Positions 28,464 through 35,755 of a stretch of DNA of 64,000 nucleotides are shown piece by piece. Positions within the stretch are counted from its first letter, which is position 1. Each line of letters starts with the position of its first letter. Source of the DNA: Dyadobacter frigoris (lineage in GTDB: Bacteria; Bacteroidota; Bacteroidia; Cytophagales; Spirosomataceae); the NCBI RefSeq assembly GCF_005280585.1, contig NZ_SZVO01000003.1:434001-498000 (forward strand), read 5' to 3'. Below the pieces are notes generated by a model. It was not told the DNA's origin. It made no database searches and was given only the letters and a program-made list of their open reading frames with translations. Made by a program: the position numbers and the translations under genes.

Positions 28464-28478
28464 CAACAACCGATATAC

Positions 28479-28514
28479 AAAAAAAGCGGAGCCCGAACGG
28501 GTTCCGCTTTTTTT
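28479..28514. terminator. Bidirectional terminator after alaS
   Basis: A 17-bp stem with one G-T pair (28479-28495 with 28498-28514), a 2-nt loop and A/T-run ends lies between convergent alaS and the CHRD gene. Confidence 0.85.
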
Positions 28515-28530
28515 GTGCTTTAAATCTAAA

Positions 28531-29022
28531 TTATTCTTTTGCAGACAATTGTCCACGGATAGCTCCATTTGGATATTCTTTTGTATGAATATTGACATAG
28601 TACAAACCGGCTTTTAAATCAGCAGCCTGATCTGCGGTAAGCGTGTCTGTGAATGCAAATGGAGTAGTAAAAGTTGTTCCGAAATCGATCACGACAGCAC
28701 CGGTGGTATCAATAGCTCCCTTATGGATATGCCAGGCGGTTGGTATAAAGGCAGCCGTCGAATCTCCTGCGGTTGAATCCACGGCAGCGGTGTCGCTATA
28801 AGCAATGTTTAATTTCAAAATGTTGGTCTCCTGATCCAACGTTCCGTCCACCGTACCGGTAGCTGTTAACGTGTTTGCAGGCCTTTCGTTTGCTCCGGAA
28901 AGTGTGGTTGTAACTTTTAAAGTTGGCAGAACATCTACCGGTGGTGTTACATCATCGTCATCATCTTTACAGCCCCACGCAACGCCTAATACGCAAATAC
29001 CTATAAACGCAAATTTCTTCAT
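28531..29022 (-). CDS. CHRD domain lipoprotein
   Basis: ATG at 29022 gives 163 residues with a lipoprotein-type leader ending in VLGVAWGC; ATG at 29040 is also possible. After an Asp-rich spacer (DDDDD) the protein has a CHRD domain, seen in TTTLSGANERPANT, TAWHIHKGAID and GLYYVNIHTKEYPNGAIRGQL, the last being the family hallmark. CHRD domains were described in chordin and occur in bacterial exported proteins with unclear function. The acidic spacer after the Cys resembles signals that direct lipoproteins to the cell surface in this phylum. It is a single gene facing alaS. Confidence 0.85.
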   Translation of the reverse strand: MKKFAFIGICVLGVAWGCKDDDDDVTPPVDVLPTLKVTTTLSGANERPANTLTATGTVDGTLDQETNILKLNIAYSDTAAVDSTAGDSTAAFIPTAWHIHKGAIDTTGAVVIDFGTTFTTPFAFTDTLTADQAADLKAGLYYVNIHTKEYPNGAIRGQLSAKE

Positions 29023-29288
29023 ACTTGTCAATCTGTTCATACTCGTTGAATTAAGTGGAAAATTGGTTATCAACGGGTGATCAGCAAAAAACTATACCAA
29101 TTCCCGGAAAAACGCTAAGTACGTAAGGCTAAGGTTTAAGCAAATATCTGACAATCAGTAAATTGTAGACTAAGTTCCCCTTTTGGCGAATAAAGCGACA
29201 CTTTTGAATACTTAAAAATTTATGGAGATTTTAAATGAAAAATTTTACCCGTTATAATTTCTGAACTAATAAGTTTCTGATTCTTCTG

Positions 29289-30341
29289 CTAAAAAATATG
29301 CTGAACACCAACGTTAAAACCAAGATAAAGTCCTTTAAAATCCTTTTCATTTTCCTTTTTCCATATATAATGACTGATCAGATCATTCCCTTTGCCTTTG
29401 GAATATTTCACATAATTAATAGACGGCCCTGCAAATATTTCAAACCTATCAGCAATCTTAAACGCGGGCAGTATACGCAAAGTATTTTTAAAATAATCCC
29501 CGCTTTTGAAATCTGACAACATAAGATTTACCAACTCGGTATTGACCCTGAATTTTGCTGCAACTGGGATGTGTGCTCCCAAACCTGCCTCAAAACCGTA
29601 CAACGATTTGTTATCACTTTTGAAATTATAGCCCGCACCAAGTATTCCATATAAAACTCTTCCGCCTGATCTGAATGAAGCAATGGTTGTTGCAGTTTCA
29701 TCTACGGTAATACCGATTGATTTTTCTCCGTTTTTTATAAAATTCAGTAAGGCAATTGGGTAATCACTGCTATCTGCAATATTGATCAAACCTGCAATTT
29801 GAACGCCTTTAACGTTTTTTGCCAAATTAATAAATCCGGAAATCTGGCTGTTCACATCTTTGGATTTATTCAAAAATCCTGATACTTGTACGCCTTTCAC
29901 TGATTCACGGGTAATATTACCGAATCCCGCAACCTGTGCAGCACCTGCACTTTCGCTAAGATTTAAAAAACCAGCGACCGGTAATCCCCTGGCATTGTGA
30001 CGAACAAGATTCATAAAACCGGCTATCTGAACGCCATCAGCAGAATCCTGGATTATATTGGCTACGCCGCTGATTTGAACACCTTTCGCATTTTCTTTGA
30101 TAACGGTGGCCACACCTGAAATTGCAACTCCGATCTCATTTTTTGAAATACCGCTAATGGCGTGGAGAGAAAATTTGTTTGTGAATTCAGCTGCGTTCAG
30201 ACCATTGGAACTAACCGGATAAATTAGGCCGACGTGCATCAAACGTGTTTTTTCATTTTGTGCTAATACAGAAAGTGAAAAGCAAATAAATACGAAACTG
30301 TGGGCCAAAAATATTTTACGAGAATTGAAATAGATATTCAT
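29289..30341 (-). CDS. Surface repeat protein of LA_2272 type
   Basis: The 350-residue protein has a signal peptide ending near SVLAQ. Residues about 71-191 hold eight repeats of about 16 residues of the form GVQISGFxNixxxxxx, for example GVQISGVANIIQDSAD and GVQIAGFMNLVRHNAR. This pattern matches the LA_2272 surface repeat family named from Leptospira. The regular 16-residue period with alternating small and hydrophobic residues suggests a beta-solenoid or hairpin stack. The C-terminal third is beta-rich with an aromatic final residue and reads like an outer-membrane barrel segment (YGFEAGLGAHIPVAAKFRV). Function is unknown. A repeat array begins 148 bp upstream. Confidence 0.75.
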   Translation of the reverse strand: MNIYFNSRKIFLAHSFVFICFSLSVLAQNEKTRLMHVGLIYPVSSNGLNAAEFTNKFSLHAISGISKNEIGVAISGVATVIKENAKGVQISGVANIIQDSADGVQIAGFMNLVRHNARGLPVAGFLNLSESAGAAQVAGFGNITRESVKGVQVSGFLNKSKDVNSQISGFINLAKNVKGVQIAGLINIADSSDYPIALLNFIKNGEKSIGITVDETATTIASFRSGGRVLYGILGAGYNFKSDNKSLYGFEAGLGAHIPVAAKFRVNTELVNLMLSDFKSGDYFKNTLRILPAFKIADRFEIFAGPSINYVKYSKGKGNDLISHYIWKKENEKDFKGLYLGFNVGVQHIF

Positions 30342-30488
30342 TGTGTCGAAATTAAATGGTAGCTAAAACGATAGCAGACAGAATGTAGATATTGCAGGCC
30401 TTCAATTCATTTCTGTTTGCGGTATGTATTTTAGACAATCGAGTGTAGCGATACCCTCATTTCACGGGAAAAGTTTTCGATAATGCCG

Positions 30489-30550
30489 CGGGCTAAAGCC
30501 CGAAAGTTGGTTGAGATTTCTGCCACCCAGGGTTGAAACCCTGGGTTAGT
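30489..30550 (-). repeat. Outlying inverted REP-like copy
   Basis: This copy contains CGGGCT-AA-AGCCCG (30489-30502) and a 10-bp hairpin with GA loop (30525-30546). Read on the minus strand it has the same order as the units at 30651-31320, including the TGGCAGAAA linker variant. It is diverged and lies in the opposite orientation. Confidence 0.75.
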
Positions 30551-30650
30551 ACTATCGACTGAAAAATCATCATGATGGGAAAAGTCTGTCTGGTAGTCTA
30601 AAGAATTGAAAACCTGGAATAGCTTAATATCAACCTTAGGCTGAGATAAA

Positions 30651-31320
30651 CTAACTCAAGATTTTAACCTTGGGTCTCGGAGCCCCCCCCAGAAGTTTCC
30701 GGCTTTAGCCGAATCATCAAGAACATCCCTCGACAGAATACTAACCCAAGGTTTTAACCTTGGGTCTCGGAGCCCCACGGAAGTTTCCGGCTTTAGCCAA
30801 ATCATCAGGAACATCCCTCGACTGAATACTAACCCAAGGTTTTAACCTTGGGTCTCGGAGCCCTTCAGAAGTTTCAGGCTTTAGCCAAAATCATCAGGAA
30901 CATCCCTCGACAGAATACTAACCCAAGGTTTTAACCTTGGGTGTGGCAGAAACCCCCAGAAGTTTCCGGCTTTAGCCAAATCATCAGGAACATCCCTCGA
31001 CTGAATACTAACCCAAGGTTTTAACCTTGGGTCTCGGAGCCCCTCAGAAGTTTCCGGCTTTAGCCAAAATCATCAGGAACATCCCTCGACTGAATACTAA
31101 CCTTGGGTCTCGGAGCCCCACGGAAGTTTCCGGCTTTAGCCAAATCATCAAGAACATCCCTCGACAGAATACTAACCCAAGGTTTTAACCTTGGGTCTCG
31201 GAGCCCCTCAGAAGTTTCCGGCTTTAGCCGAAATCATCAGGAACATCCCTCGACAGAATACTAACCCAAGGTTTTAACCTTGGGTGTGGCAGAAACCCTC
31301 AGAAGTTTCCGGCTTTAGCC
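30651..31320 (+). repeat. REP-type array, eight units of about 89 bp
   Basis: Units start at 30651, 30741, 30829, 30918, 31008, 31097, 31172 and 31261, spaced 90, 88, 89, 90, 89, 75 and 89 bp. Each has hairpin A (arms ACCCAAGGTT and AACCTTGGGT around TT), a short linker, hairpin B (GGCT-TT-AGCC) and a conserved spacer with CATCCCTCGAC. Unit 6 lacks 14 bases of hairpin A between two TAACC copies. Units 4 and 8 carry linker GTGTGGCAGAAAC; the others carry GTCTCGGAGCCC. The array abuts a HUH transposase gene, as REP elements do beside RAYT genes. Confidence 0.92.
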
Positions 31321-31752
31321 AAAATCATCATCCGAATACCCCAAGCTATTCAAAAAATTTTTATACTCTTCACCAAAAGTCTGTTTCTGATGATGTTCTT
31401 GTTGATTATCAATATACCTTCTGACAAAATCAATTTTATTATTACTTACAGAAGATGCAAAATATTTATCTGCCCAGTAAAGCCGGTCTTTTGTCAATTG
31501 TATTTTATTTGCCCAATTTGAACTTTCACCTTTTAGCAATTGGACTTGTTTGGATATTCCTAATTCAGGTTTCAGAAGCATCAGTACATGAATGTGATCA
31601 TCATGACCGTTAATTCTATCAATGTAAATCCCGTGTTCCTTCGCATTGCCAAAGATATGATTGCAGATTTTCTTTAAGATATCAGGTTTTAGAACCTGTT
31701 CACGGTTCTTTGTTGCCCATACGGCATGAACCCAGATTTTGACATAAGACAT
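31315..31752 (-). CDS. REP-associated / IS200-like tyrosine transposase (RAYT, Y1_Tnp)
   Basis: ATG at 31752 gives 145 residues (an upstream alternative start at 31785 would add 11). The HUH motif is H53-I54-H55 in GHDDHIHVLM, and the catalytic Tyr is Tyr113 in FVRRYIDNQQEHH. Conserved KGESSNWAN and FGEEYKNFL match the family. Such enzymes cut and join single-stranded DNA at hairpin repeats. Its TAA stop (31315-31317) lies within hairpin B of the eighth repeat, so gene and array are physically joined. It could also be classed as an IS200-like TnpA, but the adjacent array and lack of a second IS gene favour a domesticated RAYT. It appears intact. Confidence 0.88.
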   Translation of the reverse strand: MSYVKIWVHAVWATKNREQVLKPDILKKICNHIFGNAKEHGIYIDRINGHDDHIHVLMLLKPELGISKQVQLLKGESSNWANKIQLTKDRLYWADKYFASSVSNNKIDFVRRYIDNQQEHHQKQTFGEEYKNFLNSLGYSDDDFG

Positions 31753-31836
31753 AGCAGTGTGTTTTGATGAAACCGTCCATGTCAATTAGACTTAATATGT
31801 CAATCAAAGTTTCTATTTTCTTCAAAAGATTCCCCG

Positions 31837-31859
31837 AAAATTTATCGCCGATAAATTTT
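31837..31859 (-). terminator. Hairpin at the DUF3820 stop codon
   Basis: A 9-bp perfect stem (31837-31845 with 31851-31859) with a CGCCG loop contains the DUF3820 stop codon. No long T-run follows, so termination is uncertain. Confidence 0.4.
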
Positions 31860-32084
31860 TTTCAATCCATCAATCAAAAACATCAGGTCATTCAGCCGGA
31901 TTTCATACATCGTGCTCAGCATCATACCAAGTTTACCTGTCGGAAAACCTTTCCGTTCAAACCATTCAAGGTAAGAAACCGGTAAGTCTGTGATCAGCCA
32001 GTCTTTATATTTCCCGAAAGGCATTCTGTAAACAATCAGTTCTTTCAGTATTTCCGTATCAGGTTTAGGTATTTCATCGCTCAT
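31842..32084 (-). CDS. DUF3820 family protein
   Basis: ATG at 32084 gives 80 residues; a GTG two codons upstream is also possible. The core YRMPFGKYKDWLITDLPVSY followed by LEWFERKGFPTGKLG is the DUF3820 signature ([MP]FGKYKG..l.dlP..Yl.W). The family is described as a putative quorum-sensing-regulated virulence factor, and a structure with a nucleic-acid-related fold is known for relatives; its role is not established. It lies 13 to 20 bp downstream of pncB on the same strand and is probably cotranscribed with it. The RAYT gene follows. Confidence 0.85.
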   Translation of the reverse strand: MSDEIPKPDTEILKELIVYRMPFGKYKDWLITDLPVSYLEWFERKGFPTGKLGMMLSTMYEIRLNDLMFLIDGLKKIYRR

Positions 32085-32103
32085 TTCCACTATCGATTTA
32101 AAA

Positions 32104-33567
32104 TCATTTGGCAGCTCTTAACTTTACAATCAGATCCGTTTTCAAATCAAACAGTTGCTTTTCAAGTCCAACAGGATAAGTATGTGGATTGACAAAACGC
32201 TTGATTCCTTTATGGAAATGTGTCAGCTGTTGTTCAACACGTTCACGGGTTTCATGGATGGACGGCAGACTATATACCAATCTACCTTCTGCAAAAATGG
32301 GCACAAGCAAATCCTCAAAAGATAATGTTTCTGAAAACGACCTGGTTTTAGTAAAATCATAAGGATCCACCATCGTTGGTTTCCCGGAAAGCGGTGTTTC
32401 AATATTAAAAATCATATCAGAAATAAAACCTTTTGCATCTTTGAAGCGACGAACCTGCTGGATTCCCGGTGTCGAAACTTTAATGGCTTGTTCTGATAAT
32501 TTCAGTTTATAGTCCCAATCGCCGGATTCATTTTTTATTGCGGCCAGTTTAAAAACGCCTCCTAATGCCGGCTGATCAAATGCCGTTACCAGTTTTGTTC
32601 CAATTCCCCAGACATTAATTTTTGCACCCTGGATTTTCAAACTATCCATGATGTATTCATCCAGATCGTTGCTGGCGACGATATTTGTCTTTTCAAATCC
32701 GGCCTCATCCAACAATTTCCTTGCTTCTATACTTAAATAAGCCAAATCACCGGAATCCAGACGAATTCCTCCGAGCTCGTAACCTCTTTCACGAAGCTGA
32801 TTTCCAACAATAATTGCATTTTCAACACCTTTGATGGAATCATAGGTATCAACGAGCAAAGTCACATTATTAGGCATGTACTTCGCATACGTTTCAAAAG
32901 ATTCCAGTTCACTGTCAAACGACATAACCCAGCTATGCGCATGAGTTCCTTTTACCGGAATACCGTAAAGCTTGCCCGCCAAAACATTTGACGTCGCGTC
33001 AAAACCACCAATATATGCAGCGCGACTGGCGGTCATTCCGCCATCCGGCCCCTGCGCTCTTCTCAATCCAAATTCTAAAAGTGCATCATTATTTGCAATC
33101 AGGCGCATTCTGGCAGCTTTTGTAGCAATCAGCGATTGAAAATTCAGAAGATTTAGTAGCGGAGTTTCTAATAACTGACATTGTAAAACCGGCCCCTGTA
33201 TACGTAATAACGGCTCATTGGGAAAAACAACAGTGCCCTCAGGAATCGCATCGACACTGCATTTGAATTCCATGGCACGCAGATAATCAAGAAATTCACT
33301 TTCGAAAAGCACTCTCCCGTCACTTCCTGTAAGCGAACCGATGTATTCAAGATCTTCCTCATCAATGCGATATTCATTCAGATAATCGATCACACTGCTC
33401 AGGCCGCAGGCAATTGTAAAACCTCCCTGAAACGGATGTTTGCGAAAATAAAGATTAAAAACTGCTTCTTGTTCCGCCTTTCCTGATTTCCAATAGCCAT
33501 AAGCCATCGTTAACTGGTACAAATCGGTCAGGAGACTTAACGAGGTATCATATAGGCGATTAATCAT
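32104..33567 (-). CDS. pncB: Nicotinate phosphoribosyltransferase
   Basis: The 487-residue protein has the full nicotinate phosphoribosyltransferase pattern. The N-terminal YDTSLSLLTDLYQLTMAYGYW holds the substrate-site Tyr. GTHAHSW carries the His that is phosphorylated in the family, and LLVDTYDSIKGVENAI, IRLDSGDLAYLS, ASNDLDEY and WGIGTKLVT line the phosphoribosyl site. It converts nicotinate and PRPP to nicotinate mononucleotide, using ATP to drive the reaction, in NAD salvage. Length and motif order fit the long type. It is the first gene of a short unit with DUF3820. Confidence 0.95.
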   Translation of the reverse strand: MINRLYDTSLSLLTDLYQLTMAYGYWKSGKAEQEAVFNLYFRKHPFQGGFTIACGLSSVIDYLNEYRIDEEDLEYIGSLTGSDGRVLFESEFLDYLRAMEFKCSVDAIPEGTVVFPNEPLLRIQGPVLQCQLLETPLLNLLNFQSLIATKAARMRLIANNDALLEFGLRRAQGPDGGMTASRAAYIGGFDATSNVLAGKLYGIPVKGTHAHSWVMSFDSELESFETYAKYMPNNVTLLVDTYDSIKGVENAIIVGNQLRERGYELGGIRLDSGDLAYLSIEARKLLDEAGFEKTNIVASNDLDEYIMDSLKIQGAKINVWGIGTKLVTAFDQPALGGVFKLAAIKNESGDWDYKLKLSEQAIKVSTPGIQQVRRFKDAKGFISDMIFNIETPLSGKPTMVDPYDFTKTRSFSETLSFEDLLVPIFAEGRLVYSLPSIHETRERVEQQLTHFHKGIKRFVNPHTYPVGLEKQLFDLKTDLIVKLRAAK

Positions 33568-33805
33568 TCTTAGTTTTCTTGGTTGAAACAGAATGACTAA
33601 TTACTAAAAAATACCCGGTTTGTATTTATTGAAAGTAGTTTTTATTAATACAAAAGAAAATTCCTGTTTCCACATATCTTAATATTTATCTTTTTTGGTC
33701 ATAGCTATTTTTATTCTGATATGATCTGACAAGCTTGTTACATCGTATATCTAAACAGAACTTCATCAAAACAACAATTGAGATCAACCTAACTTTTAAG
33801 GCGTT

Positions 33806-34078
33806 ATGAAAGTAGTTGTGGAAGCAAAATTAAAAGCGGTAGCCACGAATGTTAGAAAAATCAGGGAATACAGAGGTTACCCACAGGAATATCTGGCAGT
33901 GAAACTGGGAATCAGTCAGAATGCTTACAGTAAAATCGAATTGGGTTATACCAGATTAACTGTAGAAAGATTACTTGAAATTACATCAATTCTTGAAATT
34001 GATATTGTTACACTTCTGAACAACACAAACGGAGATATGGTACAGCTGAATGCAGTATCAGCAGTTCAAAATAATTAG
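33806..34078 (+). CDS. Small XRE-family helix-turn-helix regulator
   Basis: The protein has 90 residues. Residues about 12-66 form an HTH_3 (XRE/Cro) domain: VRKIREYRGYPQEYLAVKLGISQNAYSKIELGYTRL, with the recognition helix in SQNAYSKIE. No second domain follows except a short polar tail. Such proteins are DNA-binding repressors or activators. It stands alone, divergent from pncB and convergent with the SusD-like operon, and is followed by a strong terminator. No toxin-like partner lies next to it, so an antitoxin role is not supported. Its targets are unknown. Confidence 0.88.
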   Translation: MKVVVEAKLKAVATNVRKIREYRGYPQEYLAVKLGISQNAYSKIELGYTRLTVERLLEITSILEIDIVTLLNNTNGDMVQLNAVSAVQNN

Positions 34079-34122
34079 TTGATGAATATTGGTTATAATT
34101 AGATAGGTGGTAAGTATTGAAC

Positions 34123-34166
34123 AAAAGGCAGAAAACTATTCCAAATTGGAAAGTCTTCTGCCTTTT
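34123..34166. terminator. Bidirectional terminator
   Basis: An 11-bp outer stem (34123-34133 with 34156-34166), inner pairing TTCCA/TGGAA and A/T-run ends lie between the XRE and SusD-like genes. Confidence 0.8.
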
Positions 34167-34189
34167 TTGATAAAATAGAATTCAAAAAA

Positions 34190-35689
34190 CTATTTTTTAT
34201 CCCACCATATTTTTGAAATATAAGAATCTCCTTTTGACAATTTGCTTACCGCATCTTTGTAATTAGTTTCATTCAATAACGCTTCCCGCGATGAATAAAT
34301 GGTGCGGCGGGGAATTGTACCAGCCGTTGAACCCACATTCGGACCCGGCGTAAGTAATGGATAGCCCATTCTGCGCCATTCCGTAAATGCTTCATAGGAA
34401 CGCCCGAATAGTTGAATCCATTTCTGAGTCCCGATTTTTTGCAGCTTTTGTTCTTTGCTTAAATCTGTGAAAGAAAGCTCTTTTGAGAATGTTGCAGGAA
34501 CCGTAGCAATGTTGAAAGGTGCCTGCGCCAAAGCAGCTTTAACGCCTGCCTGATAAAAACTTTCTGCCTGATCTGCCGTTGCTCCCCAGCCTTCCAGCGC
34601 CGCTTCTGCTTTGTAAAAACTTACATCAGAAAAAGACATCACGATGCAGGGAATCGCCGGACTATAATCTTTATTGAAAAAAGTTGACTGCGAGGCCGTT
34701 GAATAATCGTCTTTTACAAGCGCTTTTAGCAACGCATCAGTCAGCGCCACTCCCATTCCTTTGTAGGACGGCGCACCTGCTTTTACAGAATTGACGCTTG
34801 GCTGTGCGATAAAAGGAAGACGCGGATCACTGGTTGTTGCCAACTGGGAAACCAATGTATTAGCCAGATATCTTAAATCAGAACTTCCGGTAAGCCATTG
34901 ATTTAACAGAGGATGTACATTAGCATTAGTGGCATTATTATAAGTTGGGATGGTTGCGTTATCGGTATTACTTTCCAATAATGGCTGGCCCATTGCTTCC
35001 GTAATCGTTTTTTGTGCCAAAGTTGCATCAGCATAACGGATACGCATTCCTAATCTTAATTTTAAAGAATTGCCATACTTTTTCCATTTTGTTACATCAC
35101 CTTTGAAATAAAAATCTGCGGTTCCATAACTTGCATCAGAAGCATTCAGCTGGCCGATCGCCGCATCGAGATCTGTAATCAGTGTTTTATAAACTGATTC
35201 CTGCGTATCAAATTTTGGTTTGTTATTCACATCCGTTGAACCCAAAGCCGTTTCAGAAAAGGGGATATCACCAAAAAGATCGGTCAGTCTTTGCCAAACA
35301 GAGATTTCAACGATTTTTGCAATCGCCAGTTTTGTTCTTCCACTAGGATCAGTTTCCTTCCCTTTCAAAATATCTGTTCTGATCTGAGCCAGATTCCGGA
35401 TCAGTGTGTAATGCGCATCCCAGACATTATTATCGCTTTGTTCCACATATCGTGAACTGGAAACTACCGCGCCCCCGGCCCATTGTTGAATCCAGGAACC
35501 GTATTGACTGTTCGGGATTTCAAGTCCTTCGGCAAAGGCTGCGTCTTTTTGTGCTTTTGACAAAATAAGCCCGGCATCAATTGTCGTCACTGAAGTTGGC
35601 GGTGTATTTATTTTTTCAAAATCATCAGTACAAGACTGCATCAGGCAAACGACACCTGTTAATATGAGTGATTTAATACTATTTTTCAT
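34190..35689 (-). CDS. SusD-like (SusD_2 type) outer-membrane lipoprotein
   Basis: ATG at 35689 is preferred over ATG at 35743 because it begins a lipoprotein signal (MKNSIKSLILTGVVCLMQSC). The 499-residue protein has features of the SusD/RagB nutrient-binding lipoprotein subgroup: WIQQWAGGAVVSSSRY near the start, LRLGMRIRYADATLAQ, and the C-terminal GTQKWIQLFGRSYEAFTEWRRMGYP. It sits on the cell surface and partners the STN-type SusC encoded just upstream in transcription (66 bp). The ligand is unknown; the subgroup is often found with peptide or other non-starch systems. Confidence 0.92.
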   Translation of the reverse strand: MKNSIKSLILTGVVCLMQSCTDDFEKINTPPTSVTTIDAGLILSKAQKDAAFAEGLEIPNSQYGSWIQQWAGGAVVSSSRYVEQSDNNVWDAHYTLIRNLAQIRTDILKGKETDPSGRTKLAIAKIVEISVWQRLTDLFGDIPFSETALGSTDVNNKPKFDTQESVYKTLITDLDAAIGQLNASDASYGTADFYFKGDVTKWKKYGNSLKLRLGMRIRYADATLAQKTITEAMGQPLLESNTDNATIPTYNNATNANVHPLLNQWLTGSSDLRYLANTLVSQLATTSDPRLPFIAQPSVNSVKAGAPSYKGMGVALTDALLKALVKDDYSTASQSTFFNKDYSPAIPCIVMSFSDVSFYKAEAALEGWGATADQAESFYQAGVKAALAQAPFNIATVPATFSKELSFTDLSKEQKLQKIGTQKWIQLFGRSYEAFTEWRRMGYPLLTPGPNVGSTAGTIPRRTIYSSREALLNETNYKDAVSKLSKGDSYISKIWWDKK

Positions 35690-35755
35690 CGTATAAGAAG
35701 TTGTACGGATCGTTTCAGTTTTCGGAAATCTGTTGAAATTCATCCTGTGATAAAA

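Noticed and set aside
30651..31320. CRISPR array
   Set aside because: The about 89-bp units are conserved through their whole length, so there are no unique spacers, and no cas genes are present.
31315..31752. Complete IS200/IS605 insertion sequence
   Set aside because: No tnpB and no matching end hairpin on the upstream side; the repeats lie only on the 3' side, as a REP array.
33806..34078. Antitoxin of a toxin-antitoxin pair
   Set aside because: No toxin-like frame is adjacent; neighbours are pncB and a SusD operon on the other strand.
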